A stretch of 64,000 nt of DNA, from NCBI GenBank assembly GCA_946221065.1, contig CAMIIO010000007.1:62001-126000 (forward strand). Direction: 5' to 3'. Shown here piece by piece: positions 17,569 through 25,473 of this stretch. A program made the position numbers and the translations under genes. Below the pieces are notes generated by a model. The model was not told the DNA's origin, did no database searches, and saw only the letters and a program-made list of their open reading frames with translations. Numbering within the stretch: position 1 is the first letter of the stretch; each line of letters opens with the position of its first letter. This stretch comes from an uncultured Rothia sp. (lineage in GTDB: Bacteria > Actinomycetota > Actinomycetes > Actinomycetales > Micrococcaceae).

Positions 17569-17571
17569 GAG

Positions 17572-17943
17572 TTACAGCACCTCCGGAGCGAGCGAGATAA
17601 TCTTCATGAACTTCTTATCGCGCAGCTCGCGACCCACTGGGCCGAAGATACGGGTGCCGCGAGGATCACCGTCAGTATTCTTGAGGATCACTGCGGAGTT
17701 CTCATCGAACTTGATGTAGGAGCCGTCGGGACGACGGGTTTCCTTCTTAGTGCGGACGACAACCGCCTTAACGACGTCGCCCTTCTTTACGGTACCGCCA
17801 GGAATTGCATCCTTGACGGTTGCGACGATGATGTCGCCAATGCCTGCGTAACGACGTGCAGAGCCACCGAGAACACGAATGGTCAGGATTTCCTTCGCAC
17901 CAGTGTTGTCAGCGACCTTCAGTCGTGACTCCTGCTGAATCAT
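17572..17943 (-). CDS. rplN: 50S ribosomal protein L14
   Basis: Intersubunit-bridge protein of the large subunit. The 123-aa protein has the full family pattern: MIQQESRLKVADNTGAKEIL, the GDIIVATVKDAIPGG loop and FGPVGRELRDKKFMKIISLA. AGGAGAAAT precedes the ATG. It is the first gene after a terminator and promoter and starts the rplN-rplX-rplE-rpsH-rplF-rplR-rpsE-rpmD-rplO transcript. Confidence 0.98.
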   Translation of the reverse strand: MIQQESRLKVADNTGAKEILTIRVLGGSARRYAGIGDIIVATVKDAIPGGTVKKGDVVKAVVVRTKKETRRPDGSYIKFDENSAVILKNTDGDPRGTRIFGPVGRELRDKKFMKIISLAPEVL

Positions 17944-18112
17944 ATTTCTCCTGTCGTCTCGCCGGTTCCAACCTCACGATATTTTGTGGGCCAGCCTTGC
18001 GGAACATTTATACGGGATGTTTGACGCACCGGTCTTACCCGACTCTACAGCTGGGATAAGTTGGCGGATACGCCTGGGACTAGACCATGCCAGGAACATT
18101 TGACCCGCATTA

Positions 18113-18128
18113 GCTGCGGGAAAACCCG
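18113..18128 (-). promoter_or_regulatory. Hairpin in the rplN leader
   Basis: Within the 370-bp gap between rplN and rpsQ, the minus strand reads GCGGG-TTTT-CCCGC (a 5-bp stem). It lies about 170 bp ahead of rplN and 65 bp after the candidate promoter, so it would be in the 5' untranslated leader. The rest of the gap shows no gene. Confidence 0.4.
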
Positions 18129-18194
18129 CGATTGGCGGCATTATGCTTTGGCACGGAAGAATCCGTGGTTGCGTAAACCTAGGTGTTCACACAG

Positions 18195-18223
18195 ATTATC
18201 TACTTTATCAGTAAAAAGGTTAA
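18195..18223 (-). promoter_or_regulatory. Strong candidate promoter for the rplN (spc) transcript
   Basis: Minus strand: TTAACC (18218-18223), exactly 17 bp spacer, GATAAT (18195-18200; five of six bases match TATAAT). It lies just after the rpsQ terminator and about 250 bp ahead of rplN, giving a long leader. Confidence 0.65.
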
Positions 18224-18248
18224 AGAAAAAGAGATGTTCATCATAATA

Positions 18249-18283
18249 ATGAAGCCCTCCCCCGTTACAGGGAAGGGCTTCAT
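18249..18283 (-). terminator. Terminator after rpsQ (end of S10 transcript)
   Basis: Perfect 10-bp stem (atgaagccct 18249-18258 with 18274-18283) extended by a partly paired GC-rich inner part, followed on the minus strand by ATTATTATG and, further on, a CTTTTTC stretch. It lies 31 bp after the rpsQ stop. Confidence 0.8.
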
Positions 18284-18313
18284 TTATTAACTCTTACGAG
18301 TCCTCAAAAACGC

Positions 18314-18586
18314 TTACTTAGCCTTTTCGATGATCTCGACGACACGCCAACGCTTGGTAGCGGAGGTCGGACGAGTCTCAGCAACGCGAACGAGATCGCC
18401 GATACCGGCAGTGTTCTCTTCGTCGTGTGCCTTGAGCTTCGAGTTCTTGCGCATAACTTTACCGTACAGCGCGTGAGTCACACGATCCTCAACCTCAACA
18501 ACTACAGTCTTATCCATCTTGTCGGATACGACGTAGCCGCGACGGGTCTTGCGGTCACCGCGCTCTTCAGTCTTTACTTCACTCAC
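18314..18586 (-). CDS. rpsQ: 30S ribosomal protein S17
   Basis: Early-assembling 30S protein with an OB fold. The 90-aa protein has KTRRGYVVSDKMDKTVVVEV and the KRWRVVEIIEKAK end; the first 13 residues are a charged extension. Its ATG overlaps the rpmC stop by four bases. It is the last gene of the S10 transcript. Confidence 0.98.
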   Translation of the reverse strand: MSEVKTEERGDRKTRRGYVVSDKMDKTVVVEVEDRVTHALYGKVMRKNSKLKAHDEENTAGIGDLVRVAETRPTSATKRWRVVEIIEKAK

Positions 18587-18825
18587 TTGGCTTCACCTTC
18601 GGTTGAGGGACGAATACCGAGCTCACGCTCACGCAACACAGTGTAAATACGTGCGATATCGCGCTTTACGGAACGGATTCGACCGGGATTTTCAAGCTGA
18701 CCGGTGGCTGCCTGGAAACGGAGGTTGAAAAGTTCCTCCTTTGACTTACGCAGCTCTTCTGACAGAGCCTCATCTGAAAGCTCAACGAGCTTATCGATGC
18801 TCAGATCCTTTGATCCAACTGCCAT
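18583..18825 (-). CDS. rpmC: 50S ribosomal protein L29
   Basis: Tunnel-exit protein near the docking site for trigger factor and SRP. The 80-aa protein is two helices with LVELSDEALSEELRKSKEEL and FNLRFQAATGQLENPGRIR, the L29 signature. It lies between rplP and rpsQ. Confidence 0.97.
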   Translation of the reverse strand: MAVGSKDLSIDKLVELSDEALSEELRKSKEELFNLRFQAATGQLENPGRIRSVKRDIARIYTVLRERELGIRPSTEGEAK

Positions 18826-18830
18826 TTCGC

Positions 18831-19247
18831 TTACTCACCACCTTCACGACGCACAACGCGTGCCTTCATCGGGAGCTTGTGGATTGCGAGGCGCATAGCT
18901 TCGCGAGCCACTTCTTCGGACACACCGGAGAGTTCAAACATGACTCGACCGGGCTTGACGTTTGCGACCCACCATTCAGGTGAACCCTTACCGGAACCCA
19001 TACGGGTTTCAGCAGGCTTCTTGGTCAAGGGACGGTCAGGATAGATGTTAATCCATACCTTACCGCCACGCTTGATGTGACGGGTCATTGCAATACGAGC
19101 AGCTTCAATCTGACGGTTGGTCACGTATGCCGGAGTCAGAGCCTGAATGCCCCACTCACCAAAGCTAACCTGAGTACCGCCCTTGGCCATACCCGAACGC
19201 TTGGGATGGTGCTGCTTACGATATTTTACTCGACGGGGAATAAGCAT
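18831..19247 (-). CDS. rplP: 50S ribosomal protein L16
   Basis: Late-assembling protein that helps shape the A-site. The 138-aa protein starts MLIPRRVKYRKQHHPKRSG and has GEWGIQALTPAYVTNRQIEA and RMGSGKGSPEWWVA. It directly follows rpsC. Confidence 0.98.
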   Translation of the reverse strand: MLIPRRVKYRKQHHPKRSGMAKGGTQVSFGEWGIQALTPAYVTNRQIEAARIAMTRHIKRGGKVWINIYPDRPLTKKPAETRMGSGKGSPEWWVANVKPGRVMFELSGVSEEVAREAMRLAIHKLPMKARVVRREGGE

Positions 19248-20060
19248 TTATGCCTCACCGTTTTCTGCAGTCTTGGCTTCAGTCTTAGCTGAAGCGTTGT
19301 CATTACGACGCTCGCGACGAGGACCACGGTTGTTGCCACCGCGACGACGATCTCCGCCGTCACGACCGCCACGACCACCGCGACGGTTGCCAGCAGCAGC
19401 CTGCTGTGCAGCAAGTTCCTTGTCAGTCAAATCGCCCTTGTAGATCCAAACCTTCACACCAATGCGGCCGAAGGTGGTCTTAGCTTCGAAGAAACCGTAG
19501 TCAATGTTCGCACGCAGGGTGTGCAGCGGCACACGTCCTTCGCGGTAGAACTCCGAACGAGACATTTCAGCCCCACCCAAACGACCGGAACACTGGATAC
19601 GAATACCCTTTGCGCCTGCACGCTGTGCGGACTGAATAGCCTTCTTCATCGCACGACGGAAAGCTACACGAGAAGCGAGCTGTTCAGCTACGCCCTGTGC
19701 TACCAGCTGAGCAGAGAGATCAGGCTGAGCAACCTCAAGGATGTTCAACTGAATCTGCTTGCCGGTGAGCTTTTCCAACTCGCCGCGGATGCGGTCAGCT
19801 TCTGCGCCACGGCGACCGATAACGATACCGGGACGTGCGGTGTGGATATCCACACGAACACGATCACGGGTACGCTCGATTTCTACCTTAGCGATACCTG
19901 CGCGCTCCATGCCCTTAGAGAGGAGCTCGCGAATCTTGACGTCCTCACGAACGAAGTCCGAGTAACGCTCGCCTTCCTTGTTGGAATCGGCGAACCACTT
20001 AGAAACGTGTCCGGTAGTGATGCCAAGTCGGAAACCGTTGGGGTTAATTTTCTGACCCAT
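19248..20060 (-). CDS. rpsC: 30S ribosomal protein S3 with RGG-rich C-terminal tail
   Basis: S3 lies at the mRNA entry of the 30S subunit and takes part in unwinding incoming mRNA. The 270-aa protein starts MGQKINPNGFRLGITTGHVS, has a KH domain with VIGRRGAEADRIRGEL (about 75-95), and the C-terminal domain ending IGVKVWIYKGDLTD (to about 222). The last 45 residues are RRGGRGG/DRRRGG repeats and an acidic tail. The core is standard; the tail resembles the one at the start of S5. Confidence 0.98.
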   Translation of the reverse strand: MGQKINPNGFRLGITTGHVSKWFADSNKEGERYSDFVREDVKIRELLSKGMERAGIAKVEIERTRDRVRVDIHTARPGIVIGRRGAEADRIRGELEKLTGKQIQLNILEVAQPDLSAQLVAQGVAEQLASRVAFRRAMKKAIQSAQRAGAKGIRIQCSGRLGGAEMSRSEFYREGRVPLHTLRANIDYGFFEAKTTFGRIGVKVWIYKGDLTDKELAAQQAAAGNRRGGRGGRDGGDRRRGGNNRGPRRERRNDNASAKTEAKTAENGEA

Positions 20061-20426
20061 TTATCGGCCCTCCTCCTTCTCCGGGGTCGCTACAACCACA
20101 GTGATGTGGCTGGTGCGCTTGTTGATGCGGAATGCACGACCCTGTGCACGCGGCTGGAACCGCTTCATGGTGGGGCCTTCATCCACAAATGCTTCGCTGA
20201 TGAATAGCTCTTCTTCCTTGAAGGCTTCGCCAGAAGCCTGTGCCTTGGAACGAGCGTTTGCAACAGCTGATGCAACGATTTTGTATACCGGTTCCGAAGC
20301 GCCCTGAGGAGCGAACTTCAGAATTGCCAGAGCCTCTTCCGCTTGCTTTCCACGGATCAGGTTGACGACTCGGCGTGCCTTCATAGGCGTTACGCGTACA
20401 TAGCGCGCTGATGCCTTAGCTTCCAT
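20061..20426 (-). CDS. rplV: 50S ribosomal protein L22
   Basis: Its long loop lines the exit tunnel. The 121-aa protein has ARYVRVTPMKARRVVNLIRG, the loop region GPTMKRFQPRAQGRAFRINK and RTSHITVVV at the end. The stop is immediately before the rpsC start. Confidence 0.98.
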   Translation of the reverse strand: MEAKASARYVRVTPMKARRVVNLIRGKQAEEALAILKFAPQGASEPVYKIVASAVANARSKAQASGEAFKEEELFISEAFVDEGPTMKRFQPRAQGRAFRINKRTSHITVVVATPEKEEGR

Positions 20427-20468
20427 TGCCTATCTTTCTTTCGTCTTGTGCCGAAAGGATAAACGTTT

Positions 20469-20492
20469 CTAATATCGCTTCCGCGATATTAG
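20469..20492 (-). repeat. 10-bp perfect hairpin overlapping the rpsS stop codon
   Basis: ctaatatcgc (20469-20478) and its exact complement (20483-20492) with a TTCC loop. On the minus strand the first stem arm includes the TAA stop of rpsS. It fills part of the 62-bp rpsS-rplV spacer. There is no T-run after it, so a processing or attenuation role is only a guess. Confidence 0.6.
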
Positions 20493-20770
20493 CGACGCTT
20501 GCCCTTACGGTCGTCCTTTACGTGGCCACGGAATGTGCGGGTCGGTGCAAACTCGCCGAGCTTGTGGCCGACCATCGACTCTGTGATGAACACGGGTACG
20601 TGCTTGCGTCCGTCGTGCACTGCGATGGTGTGTCCGAGCATGTCGGGGATAATCATCGAGCGACGGGACCAAGTCTTGATTACGTTCTTGGTGCCCTTAT
20701 CGTTCTGAGCTGCAACCTTAAGGTAAAGGTGCTGATCTACGAAAGGGCCCTTCTTCAAACTACGAGGCAT
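20489..20770 (-). CDS. rpsS: 30S ribosomal protein S19
   Basis: Head protein that with S13 bridges to the large subunit. The 93-aa protein is typical: MPRSLKKGPFVDQHLYLKV, the TWSRRSMIIPDMLGHTIAVH motif and VGHKLGEFAPTRTFRGH. It lies between rplB and rplV. Confidence 0.98.
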   Translation of the reverse strand: MPRSLKKGPFVDQHLYLKVAAQNDKGTKNVIKTWSRRSMIIPDMLGHTIAVHDGRKHVPVFITESMVGHKLGEFAPTRTFRGHVKDDRKGKRR

Positions 20771-20782
20771 GTTTCAGGCTCC

Positions 20783-21619
20783 TTAGCGCTTCTTGCCAGT
20801 ACGACGGCGACGAACAATGAGCTTGTCGCTTTCCTTGTTGGGGCGACGGGTACGACCTTCGGGCTTACCATTGGGGTTAACCGGGTGGCGACCACCGGAA
20901 GTCTTACCTTCACCACCACCATGGGGGTGATCAACAGGGTTCATGACAACACCACGAACGGTCGGGCGAATGCCCTTCCAGCGGTTACGTCCAGCTTTAC
21001 CCCAGTTGATGTTGGACTGCTCTGCGTTACCAACCGAACCAACGGTTGCACGGCAACGAACGTCCACGTTGCGGATTTCGCCCGAGGGCAAACGCAACTG
21101 TGCGTAACGGCCTTCACGAGCAACGAGCTGGATGGATGCACCTGCGGAGCGACCCATCTTTGCGCCGCCACCGGGGCGAAGCTCAACTGCGTGAATAATA
21201 GTACCCACGGGGATGTTACGCAAAGGCAGGTTGTTACCGGGCTTAATATCAGCCGAGGGACCTGACTCTACAATATCGCCCTGCTGCAAACGGTTAGGAG
21301 CGATAATGTAACGCTTGGTGCCATCTACGTAGTGCAGAAGCGCAATACGTGCAGTACGGTTTGGATCGTACTCGATGTGTGCAACGCGTGCGTTAACACC
21401 GTCTTTGTCATGACGACGGAAGTCGATCAGACGGTACTGGCGCTTGTGGCCACCACCCTTGTGACGAGTGGTAATACGGCCGGTGTTGTTACGGCCACCG
21501 GTCTTTGAGAGCGGACGAAGCAGGGACTTCTCCGGGGTTGAGCGAGTGACTTCGGAGAAGTCAGAGACGCTCGAACCGCGGCGACCCGGGGTCGTCGGCT
21601 TATGTTTACGAATACCCAT
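20783..21619 (-). CDS. rplB: 50S ribosomal protein L2
   Basis: Universal protein near the peptidyl-transferase centre. The 278-aa protein starts MGIRKHKPTTPGRRGSSVSD and has the catalytic-centre loop VMNPVDHPHGGGEGK (about residues 225-239) with the key histidine. It follows rplW by 39 bp. Confidence 0.98.
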   Translation of the reverse strand: MGIRKHKPTTPGRRGSSVSDFSEVTRSTPEKSLLRPLSKTGGRNNTGRITTRHKGGGHKRQYRLIDFRRHDKDGVNARVAHIEYDPNRTARIALLHYVDGTKRYIIAPNRLQQGDIVESGPSADIKPGNNLPLRNIPVGTIIHAVELRPGGGAKMGRSAGASIQLVAREGRYAQLRLPSGEIRNVDVRCRATVGSVGNAEQSNINWGKAGRNRWKGIRPTVRGVVMNPVDHPHGGGEGKTSGGRHPVNPNGKPEGRTRRPNKESDKLIVRRRRTGKKR

Positions 21620-21658
21620 TTAGTATTTCTTTCCTTCGCTAAAGTGGTCTCCGCTGGA

Positions 21659-21964
21659 CTATGCCTGCGGACCGCCGAAGAGGTCAATTGAGCCTTCTTT
21701 AAGGGTTACAATCGCACGCTTGGTAGCTTTGCGGCTACCCCAACCAAAGCGAGTGCGCTTACGCTTGCCCTGGCGGTTAGCAGTATTAACTGATGCAACC
21801 TTGACATCGAAAATGGTTTCGATAGCCTGCTTGATTTCCAGCTTGTTGGAGCTAGGAGCAACGAGGAAGGTGTACTTACCCTCATCGAGCTGACCGTAGC
21901 TTTTTTCCGACACGACGGGTGCAATGATGACGTCGCGGGGATCCTTGTTGATAGAGACGCTCAT
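21659..21964 (-). CDS. rplW: 50S ribosomal protein L23
   Basis: Tunnel-exit protein that docks trigger factor. The 101-aa protein has DVIIAPVVSEKSYGQLDEGK and SVNTANRQGKRKRTRFGWG. Its start shares a base with the rplD stop, so the two are coupled. Confidence 0.98.
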   Translation of the reverse strand: MSVSINKDPRDVIIAPVVSEKSYGQLDEGKYTFLVAPSSNKLEIKQAIETIFDVKVASVNTANRQGKRKRTRFGWGSRKATKRAIVTLKEGSIDLFGGPQA

Positions 21965-22587
21965 TACTTAGCGGCCTCCTTCTTAGCCTTAGAAGCAACT
22001 GCGACAAATACGTCGTATGCATCCTTGGTGAAAATCACGTCGTCAGAAACCAGCACATCATAAGTGTTGAGCTGATCGGCGTACAGAACGTGTGAATTCT
22101 TCAAGTTGCGTGCGGACAACGCTACAACATCTTCCTTGCGGTCGATGACAATCAGAGTGTTCTTACGCTCAGTAATGGAAGCAAGCGAAGCCTTGAAAGC
22201 CTTGGTGGAAGGAGTGTTACCTTCAACCAGGTTCTCAACAACGTGAATGCGACCGTTGCGAGCGCGATCTGAGAGAGCGCCGCGCAGTGCAGCTGCAATC
22301 ATCTTTTTGGGGGTACGCTGAGCGTAGTTACGAGGAGTAGGTCCGTGAACAACGCCACCGCCAGTCATGTGCGGTGCGCGGATGGAACCCTGGCGTGCAC
22401 GACCGGTGCCCTTCTGCTTGAAAGGCTTACGACCTGCACCGGAAACTTCGCCGCGGTTTTTGGTCTTGTGGGTACCCTGGCGTGCTGCAGCGAGCTGAGC
22501 AACAACTACCTGGTGAAGCAAAGGTACAGAAGCCTTAGCATCGAACAGGTCAGCAGGCAGGTCTACCTTGACAGTATTGACAGCCAT
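21964..22587 (-). CDS. rplD: 50S ribosomal protein L4
   Basis: Tunnel-lining protein; in E. coli it also represses the S10 operon, which I cannot show here. The 207-aa protein has the TKNRGEVSGAGRKPFKQKGT loop and the GSIRAPHMTGGGVVHGP segment. It begins six bases after rplC. Confidence 0.98.
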   Translation of the reverse strand: MAVNTVKVDLPADLFDAKASVPLLHQVVVAQLAAARQGTHKTKNRGEVSGAGRKPFKQKGTGRARQGSIRAPHMTGGGVVHGPTPRNYAQRTPKKMIAAALRGALSDRARNGRIHVVENLVEGNTPSTKAFKASLASITERKNTLIVIDRKEDVVALSARNLKNSHVLYADQLNTYDVLVSDDVIFTKDAYDVFVAVASKAKKEAAK

Positions 22588-22592
22588 TGTAT

Positions 22593-23249
22593 TTAGGCTC
22601 CCTTCACAGCGGTGCGAACCAGAACAACGCCGCCCTTAGGACCGGGAATAGCACCCTTGATCAGAAGAACGTTGTTTTCGGTATCTACACCCTGGATAGT
22701 CAGGTTCATAGTGGTGTGACGTGCTGCGCCCATACGGCCAGCCATACGCATACCCTTGAACACGCGTGCGGGGTAGGATGCGCCACCGATAGAACCGGGC
22801 TTACGGTGGTTCTTGTGTGCACCGTGGGATGCGCCAACGCCTGCGAAGCCGTGACGCTTCATAACACCGGCAAAGCCCTTACCCTTGGTCTTACCAACGA
22901 CGTCTACCTTCTGGCCTTCTTCGAAGAGCTCTGCAGACAGTTCCTGTCCGAGGGAGTACTCTGCAGCATCCGAAGTGCGGATTTCAACGAGGTGACGACG
23001 GGGAGTTACGCCTGCCTTCTCGAAGTGACCAGCCAAAGGCTTGGTAACCTTGCGAGAATCAATTGCGCCAAAACCAATCTGGATAGCTTCATAGCCATCG
23101 GTTTCATTGTTGCGCAGCTGGGTGACGACGTTTGAATCAGCCTTAACAACGGTAACGGGCACAAACTTGCCGTTTTCGTCCCAGACCTGAGTCATGCCGA
23201 GCTTGGTACCCAGAAGGCCCTTCACCTGGCGCTCAAATTTGTTAGTCAT
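22593..23249 (-). CDS. rplC: 50S ribosomal protein L3
   Basis: Early 50S assembly protein that reaches the peptidyl-transferase centre. The 218-aa protein has VKGLLGTKLGMTQVWDENG, the KGKGFAGVMKRHGFAG loop and GRMGAARHTTMNLTIQGVD. It follows rpsJ by 14 bp. Confidence 0.98.
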   Translation of the reverse strand: MTNKFERQVKGLLGTKLGMTQVWDENGKFVPVTVVKADSNVVTQLRNNETDGYEAIQIGFGAIDSRKVTKPLAGHFEKAGVTPRRHLVEIRTSDAAEYSLGQELSAELFEEGQKVDVVGKTKGKGFAGVMKRHGFAGVGASHGAHKNHRKPGSIGGASYPARVFKGMRMAGRMGAARHTTMNLTIQGVDTENNVLLIKGAIPGPKGGVVLVRTAVKGA

Positions 23250-23263
23250 TTAGATGCGATCCT

Positions 23264-23572
23264 CTACAGCTTGATTTCGATGTTCACGTCTGCCGGTAGG
23301 TCGAGACGCATGAGGGCATCAACAGCCTTAGGAGTCGGATCAACGACGTCGATCAGACGCTTGTGCGTACGCATTTCGAAATGCTCGCGGCTGTCCTTGT
23401 ACTTGTGAGGAGAACGGATTACGCAGTAAACGTTCTTTTCAGTTGGCAGCGGCACAGGACCAACAACTGTTGCGCCTGCACGCGTTACTGTCTCAACAAT
23501 TTTCCGAGCTGAAGAATCAATGACCTCGTGGTCGTAAGACTTCAGACGGATGCGGATTTTCTGTCCCGCCAT
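23264..23572 (-). CDS. rpsJ: 30S ribosomal protein S10
   Basis: Head protein that also acts as NusE in antitermination. The 102-aa protein starts MAGQKIRIRLKSYDHEVIDS and has the RSPHKYKDSREHFEMRTHKR segment. It is the first gene of the S10 transcript and follows a long structured leader. Confidence 0.98.
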   Translation of the reverse strand: MAGQKIRIRLKSYDHEVIDSSARKIVETVTRAGATVVGPVPLPTEKNVYCVIRSPHKYKDSREHFEMRTHKRLIDVVDPTPKAVDALMRLDLPADVNIEIKL

Positions 23573-23899
23573 CTGTCGGACTCTCTTTCTTGAAGTACTT
23601 CCCTGTAACGGGGCGGATGCCCCTTTTTATAGCGCTTAAGGTAAAGCTGTATAGAGCTTTCGCGCCGCCCGATATAAGTTGAATCCGATCAACATCGGGT
23701 TCCTCAACTCATTCAGGCACCGACCCCCGAACTCGGGCGTGTCGCTTTTTCTTCAAAGCGCGCGACGCCGTCGCACTGTCGGAACCGGGTCATATTTGGG
23801 CTTACCTTCACCGATTTCTAGAACGAAACACAGCTACTTTTTGGCGATAAGCGCTTGAACAACGTTGTCAATTCTACATGCTCACAGATTAGATGCAAC
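23573..23899 (-). promoter_or_regulatory. S10 operon promoter and long structured leader
   Basis: Between the tuf terminator and rpsJ there is no gene. Minus-strand candidates: TAGAAT (23871-23876) as -10 with TTGCAT 16 bp upstream (23893-23898), or a TTGACA (23866-23871) with TATCGC 16 bp on. Either gives a leader of about 270-300 nt. Several hairpins lie in it: 23681-23702 (gaatccgat/atcgggttc, one wobble, inside a larger gttga...tcaac pair), 23725-23736, and ggggc/gcccc at 23620-23633 close to rpsJ. This layout would allow leader-based regulation. Confidence 0.45.
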
Positions 23900-24013
23900 C
23901 CCTATAAATCAAAGTGATAGTTTTCACACGAATTTCGACGCCACTCCCCCACCAATTCGCAGTGAATCACATAATGTGCCCAAAGAAATCTAGCCTCCTA
24001 GCACAAATCAAAC

Positions 24014-24060
24014 AGTATAAATAAAAAGATAGCCTTCCCGCCAGGCGGGAAGGCTATCTT
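24014..24060 (-). terminator. Strong terminator after tuf
   Basis: A 16-bp perfect stem (24026-24041 with 24045-24060) and a 3-nt loop, followed on the minus strand by TTTTTATTTATAC. It lies 37 bp after the tuf stop. Confidence 0.92.
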
Positions 24061-24097
24061 GCTAACTAGCTATCGCCAGTTCGTCAATCTACATCAA

Positions 24098-25288
24098 TTA
24101 CTTGATGATCTTGGTTACACGACCGGAACCAACGGTGCGGCCACCCTCACGGATAGCGAAGCCGAGGCCCTCTTCCATAGCGATGGGCTGGATGAGCTCA
24201 ACGGTCATCTCAGTGTTGTCGCCAGGCATAACCATTTCGGTACCCTCGGGAAGAGTGATAACGCCGGTTACGTCGGTGGTGCGGAAGTAGAACTGAGGAC
24301 GGTAGTTCGAGTAGAACGGGTTGTGGCGTCCACCCTCATCCTTGGAAAGGATGTAAACGTTTGCCTCGAAGTCGGTGTGAGGAGTAATTGAGCCGGGCTC
24401 AACAACAACCTGACCACGCTCTACGTCGTCACGCTTCAGACCACGAAGAAGCAGACCACAGTTCTCGCCTGCCCATGCTTCGTCAAGCTGCTTGTGGAAC
24501 ATCTCGATACCGGTAACGGTGGTCTTCTGGATGGGGCGAATACCAACAATCTCAACCTCAGAGTTGATCTTGAGGGTACCACGCTCTGCACGACCGGTTA
24601 CAACAGTACCGCGACCGGTAATGGTGAAAACGTCCTCAATAGGCATGAGGAAGGGCTTGTCGGTTTCACGAACGGGGTCCGGAATGTAGGTGTCTACTGC
24701 TTCCATGAGCTCTTCGATCTTAGCAACCCATTCAGCGTCGCCTTCAAGAGCCTTGAGAGCAGAAACGCGGATAACGGGAGCGTCGTCGCCATCGAATTCC
24801 TGGGAAGAAAGAAGTTCGCGAACTTCCATTTCCACGAGGTCGAGGAGTTCTTCGTCTTCTACCATGTCAGACTTGTTCAGTGCAACGAGAAGGGTGGGAA
24901 CGCCAACCTGGCGAGCGAGCAGAACGTGTTCGCGAGTCTGTGCCATGGGGCCGTCGGTAGCTGCAACCACGAGGATTGCGCCGTCCATCTGAGCCGCACC
25001 GGTAATCATGTTCTTGACGTAGTCAGCGTGGCCGGGAGCGTCAACGTGTGCGTAGTGGCGCTTCTCGGTCTGGTACTCGATGTGAGCAATGTTAATGGTA
25101 ATACCGCGCTGACGCTCTTCGGGAGCGGAGTCGATCATACCGAAATCGCGCTTCTCGTTGAGGTCCGGGTACTTGTCTGCAAGTACCTTGGAGATTGCTG
25201 CGGTAAGAGTGGTCTTACCGTGGTCAACGTGACCAATGGTACCAACGTTTACGTGAGGCTTGGAGCGCTCGAACTTAGCTTTAGCCAA
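24098..25288 (-). CDS. tuf: Elongation factor Tu (TTG start)
   Basis: GTPase that brings aminoacyl-tRNA to the ribosome. From a TTG at 25288 the protein is 396 aa and begins MAKAKFERSKPHVNVGTIGH, the normal N-terminus and length. AGGAGG lies seven bases upstream of that TTG; the frame stays open to 25324 but those residues are not EF-Tu. G-motifs: GHVDHGKT (19-26), DAPGHADY, NKSD. It is the last gene of the rpsL-rpsG-fusA-tuf series, but a large hairpin lies between fusA and tuf. Confidence 0.97.
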   Translation of the reverse strand: MAKAKFERSKPHVNVGTIGHVDHGKTTLTAAISKVLADKYPDLNEKRDFGMIDSAPEERQRGITINIAHIEYQTEKRHYAHVDAPGHADYVKNMITGAAQMDGAILVVAATDGPMAQTREHVLLARQVGVPTLLVALNKSDMVEDEELLDLVEMEVRELLSSQEFDGDDAPVIRVSALKALEGDAEWVAKIEELMEAVDTYIPDPVRETDKPFLMPIEDVFTITGRGTVVTGRAERGTLKINSEVEIVGIRPIQKTTVTGIEMFHKQLDEAWAGENCGLLLRGLKRDDVERGQVVVEPGSITPHTDFEANVYILSKDEGGRHNPFYSNYRPQFYFRTTDVTGVITLPEGTEMVMPGDNTEMTVELIQPIAMEEGLGFAIREGGRTVGSGRVTKIIK

Positions 25289-25320
25289 GGGTCTTCCTCC
25301 TAGAAAGAAATGAATAACAT

Positions 25321-25406
25321 GCACGGGGTTTCACCGGCGCAATCCGTTTATCAAACGGTCTAGCGTCTACATTAGCGGATTACGCCGGTCAGATGAAACC
25401 CTGTGC
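25321..25406 (-). promoter_or_regulatory. Long composite hairpin in the tuf leader
   Basis: Two stacked 13-bp arms: 25321-25333 with 25394-25406, and 25334-25346 with 25376-25388, each with one mismatch, separated by a 5-nt bulge and a 29-nt loop. An alternative 6-bp hairpin (ccgttt/aaacgg, 25344-25358) overlaps the inner arm. It ends about 30 nt before the tuf start on the minus strand. There is no T-run, so it is not a plain terminator; an mRNA-processing site or switchable leader fits better. Confidence 0.6.
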
Positions 25407-25473
25407 GGATTTCATAGGTTTATTTTAGTGAAATAGGTTGCGGCTCACTCGTTCAGAGCCGCGCGTGGCGAAA

